Of a stretch of DNA of 40,460 nucleotides, positions 27,543 through 37,700 are shown piece after piece. The stretch covers positions 1 through 40,460 of the forward strand of contig DAIEJF010000319.1 of assembly GCA_027351005.1 (NCBI GenBank). The letters run 5' to 3'. Each line of letters opens with the position of its first letter. The first letter of the stretch is position 1. The position numbers were made by a program, and so were the translations under genes. Source of the DNA: Paracoccaceae bacterium. Its GTDB lineage: Bacteria; Pseudomonadota; Alphaproteobacteria; Rhodobacterales; Rhodobacteraceae. The notes under the pieces were generated by a model that worked only from the letters and a program-made list of their open reading frames with translations, had not been told where the DNA came from and made no database searches.

Positions 27543-27750
27543 GCCTCGCGCTCCTGCCGCAACAGGGTTAACGCCTAGGACGCTCCGATTGAAAAAAGGT
27601 TAATGCGCGGAAGGCCGCCAACCGCCGCGGCTTTGTTACAACGGGTTACGCGAACGTGTCGCGCCGGACGCAACGCCGCAGGCCCGCCCTCTCGCAAGCC
27701 GTGCGGCGGGGGTGTAGAAGCGTGCGACGTCTACCGGAGCCTTCGTCTTC
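27543..27750. other. Divergent intergenic region between comM and acvB-like gene
   Basis: 208 bp separate the two start codons. The part near comM is locally AT-rich (GATTGAAAAAAGGTTAATGC at 27588-27607), a plausible promoter zone, but no hexamer pair is convincing. The half nearest acvB contains only weak ribosome-binding sequence (GGAG 11 bases before ATG 27751). No RNA gene or coding region is seen. Confidence 0.4.
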
Positions 27751-29169
27751 ATGAACCTCGCCGTTCGCCTTTTCGCCGTGTGCCTCGCCGCGGCGCCCCT
27801 TGCTGCAACCGCTGCCGAACCCAAGTGGCAAAGCGACATGATCCCGCTGGATCATGTCATGATGCCCGCGGGCCCGGCGAAGGGGGTCACGTTCCTGCTG
27901 TCCGATGCCGCGGGCTGGGGCGCGCGTGAACAGGCCATTGCCGACCGGCTGCAGGCCGACGGGATCGGCGTCGTCGGCGTTGATATGCCGAGCTACGTGA
28001 AGGCCATCAACGCGATGCAGCCTGTCACCCAGAAGCAAGACCCCTGGGACCCGGTCTGTTCCTACCTCGTGTCGGATATCGAGGGTCTGAGCCAGCAGAT
28101 GCAGCGTGCCTCGGGATCGACCGATTATGTGACGCCGGTGGTTGCCGGGCTGGGGCAGGGCGGAGGGCTTGCGCTCGACATCCTGGACCAGACCCCCGAT
28201 GCGACGATCGGCGCCACGGTGGTGGCCGACCCGGCGTCGGCCGTGCCGATCTCCAACGATCTGTGCACACCCGCGGGCTATCTGACCGACAGCCGGGGCG
28301 AGGTCTATACCCTGCCCTCGGGCCAGACGGTCGATACGGTGTCCGTCCTGCTGAGCCCCGGTGCCCCCAATGACGTGCGCCAGCGGGCCGAGGGCCTGAA
28401 GGCCAGTGCGGGCAGCAGCGTCAGCGTCACCGAAAACGCTCAGGTGACCCCCGCCGCGATGGCAACGCTGATCGCGCAGAAGATCGACGACGCGCGGACC
28501 GCCATGGCCGCGCTGCCGGTCACCATCCTGCCCGCCACGCCGAAGCAGGACGTGATGGCGATCATCCTGTCCGGGGATGGCGGCTGGCGCGATCTGGACC
28601 AGTCGATCGGGCAGATCATGCAGGCCCAGGGCATTCCTGTCGTGGGCTTCGATTCCCTGCGGTATTTCTGGAAGAAACGCACGCCCGACGAAACGGCGCG
28701 GGATCTGGCGACCCTGATCAAGCATTACCACGATGCCTGGGGCGTGAATAACGTGATCCTGGTGGGATATTCCTTCGGCGCCGACGTGTTGCCCGCCACC
28801 TTCGCGCGGTTGCCAGAGGCCGCGAAGAACCGGGTCAAGCTGGTCAGCCTGCTGGGCCTGTCGACCGCGGCCGATTGGGAAATCACGGTCTCGGGCTGGA
28901 TGGGCTCGCATGGCGCCAACGCAGTGCCGACCGGGCCGGACGTGGCGCGGATGCCGCTGGCCAAGGTGCAGTGCGTCTATGGCGCGGACGAAGACGAAAG
29001 CGGCTGCCCGGCGCTGGGGGCGCTGGGAGGCGAGGCGGTGAAGGTCGATGGCGGCCACCATTTCGATGGCGACTATGCCGCCATCGAAAAGGACATCATG
29101 GATGCCTTTGCCCGCCGCACCCAGATGCTTGCCGATACCGATCCGGCTGCCAAGGCTGGCAAGCCCTGA
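27751..29169 (+). CDS. acvB: AcvB/VirJ family periplasmic hydrolase
   Basis: The 472-residue protein has a signal peptide (MNLAVRLFAVCLAAAPLAATAAE), an N-terminal degenerate domain and a C-terminal VirJ domain: ILSGDGGWRDLDQSIG, VGFDSLRYFWKKRTPDETARDL, GYSFGADVLP with the nucleophile Ser341, and GGHHFDGDY with His436/437. AcvB of Agrobacterium was reported to hydrolyse lysyl-phosphatidylglycerol, setting aminolipid levels in the membrane; VirJ acts in T-DNA transfer. There is no vir locus here, so a lipid role is more likely, but its usual lpiA/mprF-type partner is not adjacent. It stands alone between divergent comM and the convergent GST gene (3-bp gap). Confidence 0.85.
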   Translation: MNLAVRLFAVCLAAAPLAATAAEPKWQSDMIPLDHVMMPAGPAKGVTFLLSDAAGWGAREQAIADRLQADGIGVVGVDMPSYVKAINAMQPVTQKQDPWDPVCSYLVSDIEGLSQQMQRASGSTDYVTPVVAGLGQGGGLALDILDQTPDATIGATVVADPASAVPISNDLCTPAGYLTDSRGEVYTLPSGQTVDTVSVLLSPGAPNDVRQRAEGLKASAGSSVSVTENAQVTPAAMATLIAQKIDDARTAMAALPVTILPATPKQDVMAIILSGDGGWRDLDQSIGQIMQAQGIPVVGFDSLRYFWKKRTPDETARDLATLIKHYHDAWGVNNVILVGYSFGADVLPATFARLPEAAKNRVKLVSLLGLSTAADWEITVSGWMGSHGANAVPTGPDVARMPLAKVQCVYGADEDESGCPALGALGGEAVKVDGGHHFDGDYAAIEKDIMDAFARRTQMLADTDPAAKAGKP

Positions 29170-29172
29170 GGC

Positions 29173-30042
29173 TTAGGCGGTGATGGCCATGAAGGCCGGC
29201 CAGGCCGCGGGGTCTGCCGCGGTCTTGTCCCGGCAGAACGGGTTGCAGAACCCGTAGGTCTTTCCGTCCAGCATCAGGAAGTCGGTGACCGCCTTGCCCG
29301 AATAGGGGCAGGTCGCATTGACCGAAGGCCCCGCAGCCACCGGCCGTGCCGCCAGCGGCGCAGGCCCGGGCCAGGGAACCAGCGGCAAATCCAGATGGTA
29401 GATCGTCTGGTCGGGCCCATCGACCTGTGCCATGGCGCGCCAGCGGCGGAACGGGCCGTGCGACAGGTGCCGGGCCACATAGGCCGCCCCCGCGGGGCCA
29501 AGCGGCAGGCCGTAGCTGGCCACCCGCGCGGCGACGGGCGCATAGAAGGCATCGGCCGCCGAGTAGGCGCCAAAGAGCCACGGCCCCGCGCCGCCATGCC
29601 GGTCCTGCGCCCAGGACCACAGCGCCTCGATCCGGCGCAGGTCGGCCAGCGCGGCGGCGGGGGGTTCGAACCCCGCATAGGCGCGGCGCAGGTCCATCGC
29701 GCAGGCCTGTCGCAGCGCGGGATAGCTGGAATGCATCTCTGCCGCCATCATCCGCGCAAGGGCGCGCGCTGCCGGGTCGGCGGGCCAGATCCCGGCCTCC
29801 GGGTGGCGCGAGGCGAGCTCTTCGGCGATCGCCAGGGTGTCGGACACGACCGTTCCGTCATCCAGCCGCAGCGCGGGCACTGTGCGGGCGGGGGCAAAGC
29901 GTGCCAGAAGCGCGGGCAGGGCGTCGGTGTAGATCTGGGCCCGTTCGGTCCGCACCGGCAGGCCAAAGGCCTCGAACAAAAGCCAGCCGCGCAGGGACCA
30001 GCTGGAATAGGCGCGGTCGCCGATGGCGAGGGTCGGGGGCAT
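29173..30042 (-). CDS. Glutathione S-transferase with C-terminal cysteine-rich (YHS/TRASH-like) tail
   Basis: The 289-residue protein begins with a thioredoxin-fold GST domain (LAIGDRAYSSWSLRGWLLFEA, then RTVPALRLDDGTVVSDTLAIAEEL) and an all-helical GST C-terminal domain (GAYSAADAFYAPVAARV). After about residue 230 comes an extra module with Cys245 in TCPYSGKAV and Cys266/Cys270 in GFCNPFCRDK, resembling YHS/TRASH metal-binding zinc ribbons. Three cysteines plus another ligand could hold a metal, or the site may be redox-active. The start ATG 30042 is preceded by AGGAGA. Proteins with this fusion occur in Rhodobacterales. Substrate is unknown. It is divergent from rpoHII with 160 bp between. 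Confidence 0.86.
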   Translation of the reverse strand: MPPTLAIGDRAYSSWSLRGWLLFEAFGLPVRTERAQIYTDALPALLARFAPARTVPALRLDDGTVVSDTLAIAEELASRHPEAGIWPADPAARALARMMAAEMHSSYPALRQACAMDLRRAYAGFEPPAAALADLRRIEALWSWAQDRHGGAGPWLFGAYSAADAFYAPVAARVASYGLPLGPAGAAYVARHLSHGPFRRWRAMAQVDGPDQTIYHLDLPLVPWPGPAPLAARPVAAGPSVNATCPYSGKAVTDFLMLDGKTYGFCNPFCRDKTAADPAAWPAFMAITA

Positions 30043-30103
30043 GTGTTTCTCCTGTCTGATCACAGGAAGGTTATCCGCGCCCGTTGCCCCGCGAAAATGC
30101 TGT

Positions 30104-30126
30104 TTCGTGAACATATCTATCACGAA
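30104..30126. promoter_or_regulatory. 23-bp inverted repeat between GST gene and rpoHII
   Basis: TTCGTGA (30104-30110) and TCACGAA (30120-30126) form a perfect 7-bp dyad around a 9-nt AT-rich spacer (ACATATCTA). It lies 62 bp before the GST start and 7 bp before the RpoE-like -35 box of rpoHII. The symmetry and spacing suit a dimeric regulator; no such regulator gene is in the window, and I cannot name the family. Confidence 0.5.
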
Positions 30127-30132
30127 GGCATG

Positions 30133-30160
30133 TGATCCGCCCGGCGGTTCGCTGCGTATC
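30133..30160 (+). promoter_or_regulatory. RpoE (ECF11)-type promoter of rpoHII
   Basis: TGATCC (30133-30138) and CGTATC (30155-30160) with a 16-bp spacer match, as I recall it, the Rhodobacter sphaeroides RpoE promoter pattern (TGATCC with a CGTA-like -10). It lies 43 bp before the rpoHII start codon, giving a leader of about 35 nt. In R. sphaeroides rpoHII is an RpoE target in the singlet-oxygen response, which agrees. Confidence 0.65.
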
Positions 30161-30202
30161 AGTCTGCATAAATCACCGAAGATCGCTGGAAGGGGGTGGC
30201 CC

Positions 30203-31081
30203 ATGGCACTCGACGGACAGGTGGATCAGACGATGTCGCGCAGGGCCATGAAGGCTGAATTGCTCGACGCCGAAACCGAGCGCGAACTGGCCCTGGCATG
30301 GCGCGACCATCGCGATCAGGCGGCCTTGCACCGGCTGATCAATGCTTACATGCGGCTTGCCATCTCTGTCGCCGCGCGGTTCCGCCGCTACGGCGCCCCG
30401 ATGAACGACCTGATCCAGGAAGCGGGGCTTGGCCTGATGAAGGCCGCCGACAAGTTCGACCCCGATCGTGGCGTACGGTTTTCCACCTATGCCGTCTGGT
30501 GGATCCGGGCAGGGGTGCAGGACTATGTCATGCGCAATTGGTCGATGGTGCGAACCGGCTCGACCTCGAGTCAGAAGGCGCTGTTCTTCAACATGAAGCG
30601 CGTTCAGGCCAAGCTGGAGCGCGAGGCCCAGGGGCGGGGCGAGACGCTGGACAATCATCAGCTGCGCGCCCGGATCGCGCAGGAAATCGGCGTGCCGCTG
30701 GCGGATGTCGAGATGATGGAAGGGCGGCTGGCGGGAACCGACTTTTCGCTGAACGCCACGCAGTCGTCCGAGGACGAGGGCCGCGAATGGATCGACGCGC
30801 TGGAGGATGACAGCGCGCAGGCCGAAGAGATGGTCGCAGACGCGCATGACGCGGCTCAACTGCGCCGGTGGCTGGGTGTCGCGATGGACGCACTGTCGTC
30901 GCGCGAACGCTACATCGTGCAGGAACGCAAGCTGATCGAAGAGCCGCGGACGCTGGAAAGCCTGGGCGAAGAGCTGGGGCTTTCCAAGGAGCGCGTGCGC
31001 CAGCTCGAGGCGTCGGCTTTCGCAAAGATGCGCAAGAGCCTCGAGGCGCAGAGCCGCGAGGTCCACGAGTTCTTCGTCTGA
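30203..31081 (+). CDS. rpoH2: RNA polymerase heat-shock type sigma factor RpoHII
   Basis: The 292-residue sigma-70 family protein has region 2 (RLAISVAARFRRYGAPMNDLIQEAGLGLMKAADKFDP with RFSTYAVWWIRAGVQDYVMRNWSMVR), the RpoH box QKALFFN that marks this subfamily, and region 4.2 (TLESLGEELGLSKERVRQLEASAFAKMRK). Length agrees with R. sphaeroides RpoHII (about 295). The second RpoH of Rhodobacteraceae serves oxidative and singlet-oxygen stress rather than heat. I choose ATG 30203 with GGAAGGGGG upstream; longer in-frame extensions run into the promoter. Assignment to RpoHII rather than RpoHI rests on sequence feel and the RpoE-like promoter. Confidence 0.88.
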   Translation: MALDGQVDQTMSRRAMKAELLDAETERELALAWRDHRDQAALHRLINAYMRLAISVAARFRRYGAPMNDLIQEAGLGLMKAADKFDPDRGVRFSTYAVWWIRAGVQDYVMRNWSMVRTGSTSSQKALFFNMKRVQAKLEREAQGRGETLDNHQLRARIAQEIGVPLADVEMMEGRLAGTDFSLNATQSSEDEGREWIDALEDDSAQAEEMVADAHDAAQLRRWLGVAMDALSSRERYIVQERKLIEEPRTLESLGEELGLSKERVRQLEASAFAKMRKSLEAQSREVHEFFV

Positions 31082-31156
31082 CGGTCCCGCCCGCGGGCCA
31101 TTGTGCCTGCGGGCCGCGCGCCCTAGAACCGGATCGAGAGCAGCGCGGGGGAACAG

Positions 31157-32353
31157 ATGCTGGCGGGCAGGCGTGTCCTTCTGGTCATTGGCGGCGGAAT
31201 TGCCGCCTACAAGTCGCTTGATCTGATCCGCCGCCTGCGCGAACGGGGCGCGGCTGTGGTGCCCGTGCTGACCCGCGCGGCCGAACAATTCGTCACGCCG
31301 CTGTCGGTCGGGGCGTTGGCGGGGCAGAAGGTCTACCGGGACCTGTTCGATCTGACCGACGAAGCCGAAATGGGCCATATCCAGCTTTCACGCGCCGCTG
31401 ATCTGGTGGTGGTGGCGCCTGCCACGGCAGACCTGATGGCGAAGATGGCGGGCGGGCAGGCGGATGACCTGGCCTCGACCCTGCTTCTGGCCACCGACAA
31501 GCGCGTGCTGATCGCCCCGGCCATGAACGTGCGGATGTGGACGCATCCGGCGACGCAGCGCAACCTTGCGACGCTTGCCGCCGACGGCGTCTTGCGGGTC
31601 GGCCCGAACGATGGCGATATGGCCTGTGGCGAATACGGACCGGGACGGATGGCCGAACCGCTGGAGATCGTGGCCGCCATCGAAGCCGCGCTGGGGCAGG
31701 GGCCGCTGGCGGGCAAACATGTTCTGCTGACCTCGGGGCCGACCCATGAGCCGATTGACCCGGTGCGCTACATCGCCAACCGGTCATCGGGCGCGCAGGG
31801 TGCGGCGCTGGGCGCCGCGCTTGCCGCGCTGGGGGCGCGGGTGACCTTTGTCACCGGGCCTGCCGCCGTGCCACCGCCTGCCGGGGTAACGGTCGTGAAG
31901 GTGGAAACGGCTGCGCAGATGCTGGCGGCCGTGCAGGCAGCGCTGCCCGCCGATGCGGCGGTCTTTGCGGCCGCTGTGGCGGACTGGCGGGTGGCCAATG
32001 CGGCGGCGTCGAAGTTGAAGAAGGACGGATCGGGGCGGGCGCCCGCGCTGGTCTTCGCCGAGAACCCCGACATCCTTGCCACCGTCTCGCAGCAAGGCCC
32101 CGGGCGGCCGCGGCTGGTGGTGGGGTTCGCGGCCGAAACGGATGACGTGCTGGCCAATGCCACCGCCAAGCGGTTGCGCAAGGGCTGCGACTGGATCGTG
32201 GCCAATGACGTGCGCCCGGCAACCGGCATCATGGGCGGGGCGGAAAACGAGGTGACACTGGTCACCGCCGACGGCGCCGAAATCTGGCCGCGCCTGCCGA
32301 AGGAAGACGTGGCTCGCCGCCTTGCCGCCCGCATCGCCGGGGCGCTGGCATGA
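31157..32353 (+). CDS. coaBC: Bifunctional phosphopantothenoylcysteine synthetase/decarboxylase
   Basis: The 398-residue enzyme makes 4'-phosphopantetheine for CoA. The N-terminal flavin-dependent decarboxylase (CoaC) has IGGGIAAYK (11-19), the active-site His74 ([11 protein letters not shown]), PAMNVRMW (121-128), and the flexible flap [10 protein letters not shown] with Cys157. The C-terminal synthetase (CoaB) has [26 protein letters not shown] (dimer and nucleotide site), AAAVADWR and SKLKK. Its last bases overlap dut in ATGA, so it forms an operon with dut and the MoeB-like gene. Confidence 0.96.
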   Translation: MLAGRRVLLVIGGGIAAYKSLDLIRRLRERGAAVVPVLTRAAEQFVTPLSVGALAGQKVYRDLFDLTDEAEMGHIQLSRAADLVVVAPATADLMAKMAGGQADDLASTLLLATDKRVLIAPAMNVRMWTHPATQRNLATLAADGVLRVGPNDGDMACGEYGPGRMAEPLEIVAAIEAALGQGPLAGKHVLLTSGPTHEPIDPVRYIANRSSGAQGAALGAALAALGARVTFVTGPAAVPPPAGVTVVKVETAAQMLAAVQAALPADAAVFAAAVADWRVANAAASKLKKDGSGRAPALVFAENPDILATVSQQGPGRPRLVVGFAAETDDVLANATAKRLRKGCDWIVANDVRPATGIMGGAENEVTLVTADGAEIWPRLPKEDVARRLAARIAGALA

Positions 32354-32817
32354 GGCCCGTGATCCGCATCCTGTGGGACGACGGCGCTGACCGCGCGCTG
32401 GGCCTGCCCAGCTACGAAACGCCCGGTGCCGCGGGGGCCGACCTTCGCGCGAACCTTGCGCCCGCCGACCGCGACCGGGGGCTGACGCTGGCGCCGATGG
32501 AACGCCGCCTGATCCCCACCGGCCTGCGGATGGAAATCCCCGCAGGCTACGAGGTGCAGGTGCGCCCGCGCTCTGGCCTGTCCCTCAAGCACGGGATCAC
32601 CCTGCCCAACACGCCCGGCACCATCGACAGCGACTATCGCGGCCCCCTGGGCGTGCCGATCGTGAACCTGGGCGCAGCCCCCTATACCATCCAGCACGGC
32701 GACCGGATTGCGCAGATGGTTGTGGCGCCGGTCGTGCAGGCAGGCTTTGCCGTGGTCGACGATCTGGGCCAGACCGTGCGCGGCACCGGTGGCTTTGGAT
32801 CGACGGGGACGCGATGA
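32350..32817 (+). CDS. dut: Deoxyuridine 5'-triphosphate nucleotidohydrolase
   Basis: The 155-residue trimeric dUTPase hydrolyses dUTP to dUMP. All five conserved motifs are present: 1 GAAGADLRA, 2 [12 protein letters not shown], 3 [12 protein letters not shown] (catalytic Asp), 4 [11 protein letters not shown], and 5 [10 protein letters not shown], the C-terminal flap. Slightly longer loop between motif 1 and 2. It overlaps coaBC upstream and the MoeB-like gene downstream by 4 bases each. Confidence 0.97.
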   Translation: MRPVIRILWDDGADRALGLPSYETPGAAGADLRANLAPADRDRGLTLAPMERRLIPTGLRMEIPAGYEVQVRPRSGLSLKHGITLPNTPGTIDSDYRGPLGVPIVNLGAAPYTIQHGDRIAQMVVAPVVQAGFAVVDDLGQTVRGTGGFGSTGTR

Positions 32818-33851
32818 TCCTTGTTCTGGCCTTTGCGGCGGGGCTCTGGGGCCTTGGCTGGCTGATGAAGGCGCCAATGCGTGCGCGGGCGATGATGGTC
32901 GGCTGTCTGCTGGCGGGGGTGATCCTGGCCAATCTGGTGCTGCCCGACGGCCATCCGCTGCGGCAGGCCACGGGCGGTTCGGCACAGGTCTGGGTGGTGC
33001 TGATCGGGGTAGCTGCGCTGGTCGCGGCCTATCGGGCGGCTCTCGTGCGGCTGAAGGCGCGCTCGCGGCCTCTGCCCGTGCGGGACGAGGGGCCGTTCTC
33101 GGCCGCAGAGGTGGAACGCTATGCCCGCCACATCTTCCTGCGCGAGATCGGTGGCCCCGGCCAGCGCGCGCTGAAAGAGGCGCGGGTGCTTGTGGTGGGG
33201 GCCGGCGGGCTTGGGGCGCCCGCGCTGCTCTATCTGGCGGCGGCGGGGGTCGGCACCATCGGGGTGATCGACGATGACGAGGTCGATGCCAGCAACCTTC
33301 AGCGGCAGGTGATCCATACCGATGCGCGGGTGGGGATGGCCAAGGTGGCCTCAGCCGCGGCGCAGATGCGCGCGCTGAACCCCTTTGTCACCGTCCAGCC
33401 GCTGAAGCAGCGCCTGACCGCCGAAACGGCGGCGGAGATCTTTCCCGACTATGACCTGATCCTGGATGGATCGGACAATTTCGACACCCGCTACATGGTG
33501 AACCGCGCGGCCTTCGTGGCCGCAAGGCCCCTGATCTCGGCCGCCATCACGCAGTGGGAGGGGCAGATTTCTGTCTTCGATCCGGCACGGGGAACGCCTT
33601 GCTACGAATGCGTCTTTCCCACCCGTCCGGCGCCGGGGCTGGTGCCCACCTGCGCCGAGGCCGGGGTGGTGGGTCCGCTGCCCGGCGTCATGGGGTCGCT
33701 GATGGCGCTTGAGGCGGTGAAGCACCTGACCGGCGCGGGCCAGACGCTGCGCGGCGAGATGCTTGTCTTTGATGGTCTTTGGGGCGAAACGCGCAAGCTC
33801 GTGCTGGGTCGGCGCGCCGATTGCCCGGTTTGTGGGCAGCCGCATTCCTGA
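32814..33851 (+). CDS. MoeB/ThiF-type E1-like enzyme with N-terminal membrane segments
   Basis: The 345-residue protein has a membrane N-terminus (hydrophobic segments about 1-17, 26-43 and 58-75) followed by a HesA/MoeB/ThiF adenylyltransferase: [35 protein letters not shown] (ATP loop, 127-145), [28 protein letters not shown], and zinc cysteines CYEC (263, 266) and CPVC (337, 340), with Cys280 in [14 protein letters not shown]. Such enzymes adenylate the C-terminal glycine of MoaD/ThiS sulfur carriers. No carrier or rhodanese gene is adjacent. Membrane-anchored members are seen in Rhodobacteraceae. Start overlaps dut (ATGA). Confidence 0.87.
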   Translation: MILVLAFAAGLWGLGWLMKAPMRARAMMVGCLLAGVILANLVLPDGHPLRQATGGSAQVWVVLIGVAALVAAYRAALVRLKARSRPLPVRDEGPFSAAEVERYARHIFLREIGGPGQRALKEARVLVVGAGGLGAPALLYLAAAGVGTIGVIDDDEVDASNLQRQVIHTDARVGMAKVASAAAQMRALNPFVTVQPLKQRLTAETAAEIFPDYDLILDGSDNFDTRYMVNRAAFVAARPLISAAITQWEGQISVFDPARGTPCYECVFPTRPAPGLVPTCAEAGVVGPLPGVMGSLMALEAVKHLTGAGQTLRGEMLVFDGLWGETRKLVLGRRADCPVCGQPHS

Positions 33852-33925
33852 CCGCCCTGGCGCGCTGGACGCCGCGAGGTCGCGCGCTTAGGCTGCGGTG
33901 ACGACTTCGTGACAGGGAGTGAGCG

Positions 33926-34717
33926 ATGAAACTGACCGTCCTGCTGGCAGGCCTTGCGGCCGCTGCGTTCACCACGATGGCCCATGCCGATGGCCTGCCC
34001 GATCTTGGCGGCAAGGCCATCACCGTGGTGACTGAAAACGCCTATCCGCCGCTGCAGTTCGTCGACCCGAAATCGGGCCAGCCGATCGGCTGGGAATATG
34101 ATGCGATGGCCGAGATCGCCAAGCGTCTGAACCTGAAGGTGACCTACCAGACGTCGAGCTGGGACGCGATGATCCCCGCGGTCAGTCAGGGCCAGTACGA
34201 CATGGGGATGGAGGGCATCACCATCCGCGACGACCGCAAGGAAAAGGTCGACTTCTCGGACCCCTACATGCATTCCGAAATGCTGATGCTGGTGCGCGCG
34301 GATGAAAGCCGTTTCACCGATGCCAAGTCCTTTGCCGCGAACCCCAAGCTGCTGGTAGCGGCGCAGCCGGGCACCACGCCGTTCTATACCGCCGTCTATG
34401 ACGTGCTGGACGGAAACGAGGCGAACCCGCGGGTGAAGCTGTTTGAAACCTTCGGCGCGGGGTTGCAGGCGCTGAAGGCGGGCGACGTTGATCTTGTGTT
34501 GTCGGACAGCACAGCCGCCAAGGGTTATGTCGCGGCCAATCCCGGGGTCTACAAGATCGTGGGCGAACCGCTTGGCGCCGAGGATTTCGGCTTCATCTTC
34601 CCCAAGGGCTCGCACCTGGCGGCGCCGATCAATGCGGCCATCGCGGCGCTTAAGGCGGATGGCACCTTTGATGCGCTGACGAAGAAGTGGTTCCTCGATT
34701 ACAAGATGAATCAATGA
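33926..34717 (+). CDS. Polar amino acid ABC transporter substrate-binding protein
   Basis: The 263-residue protein has a signal peptide (MKLTVLLAGLAAAAFTTMAHA) and an SBP_bac_3 domain: VVTENAYPPLQFVDPKSGQPIGWEYDAMAEIAKRL, WDAMIPAVSQGQYDMGMEGITIRDDRKEKVDFSDPYM and FGFIFPKGSHLAAPINAAIAALKADGTFDALTKKWF. The Asp and Arg in IRDDR-type loops are typical amino-acid contacts. Ligand is unclear. GGGAG lies before ATG 33926. The permease follows after a stem-loop. Confidence 0.9.
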   Translation: MKLTVLLAGLAAAAFTTMAHADGLPDLGGKAITVVTENAYPPLQFVDPKSGQPIGWEYDAMAEIAKRLNLKVTYQTSSWDAMIPAVSQGQYDMGMEGITIRDDRKEKVDFSDPYMHSEMLMLVRADESRFTDAKSFAANPKLLVAAQPGTTPFYTAVYDVLDGNEANPRVKLFETFGAGLQALKAGDVDLVLSDSTAAKGYVAANPGVYKIVGEPLGAEDFGFIFPKGSHLAAPINAAIAALKADGTFDALTKKWFLDYKMNQ

Positions 34718-34725
34718 CGCCCGCG

Positions 34726-34745
34726 GCCCCCAGCCCGATGGGGGC
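34726..34745 (+). promoter_or_regulatory.  Confidence 0.
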
Positions 34746-37700
34746 TGCCTGCCCGCCCGCCGATGCCTGCACCTTCGCCTGACAAGGATTTTCCCTGGTG
34801 GCTGCTGATCCTGACCGGGATCGGCGCCGTCATGCTGGGCCGCATCCTGTCTGACGCGGTCTATGCGCAGGTGCTGGCCACGCTGTCGAAGGGGATCGGC
34901 CTGACCCTCTTCGTGACGGTGGTGGCCTTTGCGCTGGCCTCCGGGCTGGGCCTGTTGCTGGCGCTGGCAGGATCGGCGCGCTGGATCGCGGTGCGGCAGG
35001 CCGCGCGGTTCTACGTCGAGGTCATCCGCGGCGTGCCGATCATCGTGCTTCTGCTGTATATGGCCTTTGTCGTGGCGCCGATGGGGGTGGCCGCGTGGAA
35101 TGCGGTGGTGACGGGCCCCCTGGGGCTGGAACCCCTGCTGACCCGCGACCTGTCGCTGCTGTGGCGCGCGATCCTTGCGTTGACGATCGCCTATTCGGCC
35201 TTTCTGTCCGAGGTGTTCCGCGCCGGGCTTCAATCTGTTGGCCGCGGCCAGATCGAGGCGGCGGAATCGCTTGGCCTGAACCGCTGGCTGCGATTCCGTC
35301 TGGTGGTTCTGCCGCAGGCGTTCCGCACGATCCTGCCCCCGCTTGGCAACGACTTCGTGGCGATGGTGAAGGATTCAAGCCTTGTCTCGGTGCTGGGGGT
35401 GACGGACATCACCCAGCTTGGCAAGGTCGCCGCGGCCTCGAACTTTCGCTACATGGAAACCTACAACGTGGTGGCCCTGATCTATCTTGCGATGACCGTC
35501 ACGCTGTCGCTGGCGCTGCGCAAGCTCGAGGCGCGGCTGCGCCGTCGCGGGGGAGGGCAGGGGGGCTAGCCCGGCAACCGGGCGATCACCCGCTCCAGTT
35601 CGGTCTTCAGGTGCTCGCGCTCTTCCGGGCTCAGGAAGGCGCCCAGTTCCACCTCGCGCCCGCCGCCCTTGAGGGTCAGGTATTTCTCTACCGGCCCGCC
35701 TTGCTCGTGCAGGCTCAGCCTGACCCAGTGCGGATTGGCCGCCCAGTCGCGCCGCTGCCCGCGCGGCTCGAAGCGGTTGATCTCGATCCGGTCGGGCCAG
35801 AAGCGGACCTGCTCGATCAGCTTGCCGCTGGCATAGCTGGTGCGGAACGCCAGCCACAGCCCACCCACCGTCACCAGCAGGAAGGGCAAGATGCACCACA
35901 CCTCCGGCGTGCCCAGCAGCGCCAGCAGCGGCACCAGCAGAAGCCCCGCCGCCATCAGGATGACCGTGGCGAAGCCTTTGCGCGGCAGCGACCGGTTGGG
36001 CCAGGCGTGCAATTCCGCCAGCGGGGGCACATCTGCCCCCCAGTGCGGTGCCGCTTGCGAAAAGGCCCCGGATTTCTCCGGGGCCTCTTGCAGTGTCGTG
36101 ACCCACTCGTAGGGCATCAGTGATGCAGCCCGTGCTTCAGCGTCTGATCCCAGTCCGCGGGCTTGGGCAGCACCTCGAACGTGTGCTCCGGCGGCGGGTT
36201 GGTCAGCGTCCATTCCAGCGAGTCGGCGTATTCCTGATGCCAGTAGTTCGGCTCGGTCACGCGGCGGCCGGCCAGAAGGGTGTAGAACACCAGGCCGATG
36301 AACCACACGAACGAGGCAAACCCGATGAACGCACCGATCGACGAGACGTAGTTCCAGTGCGCGAAGGCCTCTGGGTAGTCGATGTAGCGGCGGGGCATGC
36401 CCTGACGGCCCAGGAAGTGCTGCGGGAAGAACGTCAGGTTCGAGCCGATGAACATCAGCGCAAAGTGCAGCTTGCCCGCCCATTCCGGGTACTGCCGCCC
36501 CGACATCTTGCCGATCCAGAAGTAGACACCGGCGAAGATGCCGTACACGGCGCCAAGGCTCATCACATAGTGGAAGTGCGCCACGACGAAGTAGGTATCC
36601 TGGTAGGCGCGGTCCACGGCAGCCTGGCTGAGCATCACGCCCGTCACGCCGCCCACGGTGAAGAGGAACAGGAAGCCGAAAGCGAACAGCATCGGCGTCT
36701 TGAACTCGATCGAGCCGCCCCACATCGTCGCGATCCAGCTGAACACCTTCACGCCCGTCGGCACCGCGATGACCATCGTGGCCAGCATGAAGTAGCTTTG
36801 CTGCGTCAGGCTCAGGCCCACGGTGTACATGTGGTGGGCCCAGACGACGAAGCCCAGCACGGCGATCGCGACCATCGCGTAGACCATCGGCAGGTAGCCG
36901 AAGATCGGCTTTTTCGAGAAGGCCGAGATGACGTGGCTGATGATGCCGAAGGCCGGCACGATGATGATGTACACTTCCGGGTGGCCGAAGAACCACAGGA
37001 TATGCTGGTAGAGCACCGGGTCCCCGCCGCCAGCCGGGTCGAAGAAGGTCGTCCCGAAGTTGCGGTCGGTGATCAGCATGGTGATCGCGCCGGCCAGAAC
37101 CGGCAGCGACAGCAGGATCAGCCAGGCCGTCACGAAGATCGACCACGGGAACAGCGGCACCTTGTGCAGCGTCATGCCCGGGGCGCGCATGTTCAGGAAG
37201 GTGGTGATCATATTGATGGCGCCAAGGATCGACGAGGCGCCCGACAGGTGCACCGCGAACAGCGCGAGGTCGGTCGAATAGCCGCCTTCCTTCACCGACA
37301 GAGGCGGATACAGCACCCAGCCGATGCCAGAGCCCGGCTGGTTGTCGCCGCCCGGTGCGAAGAGCGAACAGACCGCCAGCGCCGTACCGGCCACATAAAG
37401 CCAGTAGCTGAGGTTGTTCATCCGCGGGAACGCCATGTCGGGCGCGCCGATGTGCAGCGGCATGAAGTAGTTGCCGAAGCCCCCGAAGAGCGCCGGAATC
37501 ACCACGAAGAACATCATCAGGATGCCGTGCGCGGTGATGATCACGTTCCACATGTGCCCGTCGGGCGTACAGGGCGCCGACGACGGCCAAAGACGCATCC
37601 CTTCGGCGCACATGTACTGCACGCCCGGATACATCAGTTCCATCCGCATGTAGACGGTGAAGATCACCGAGACCAAGCCCACCGCGCCTGCGGTGAACAG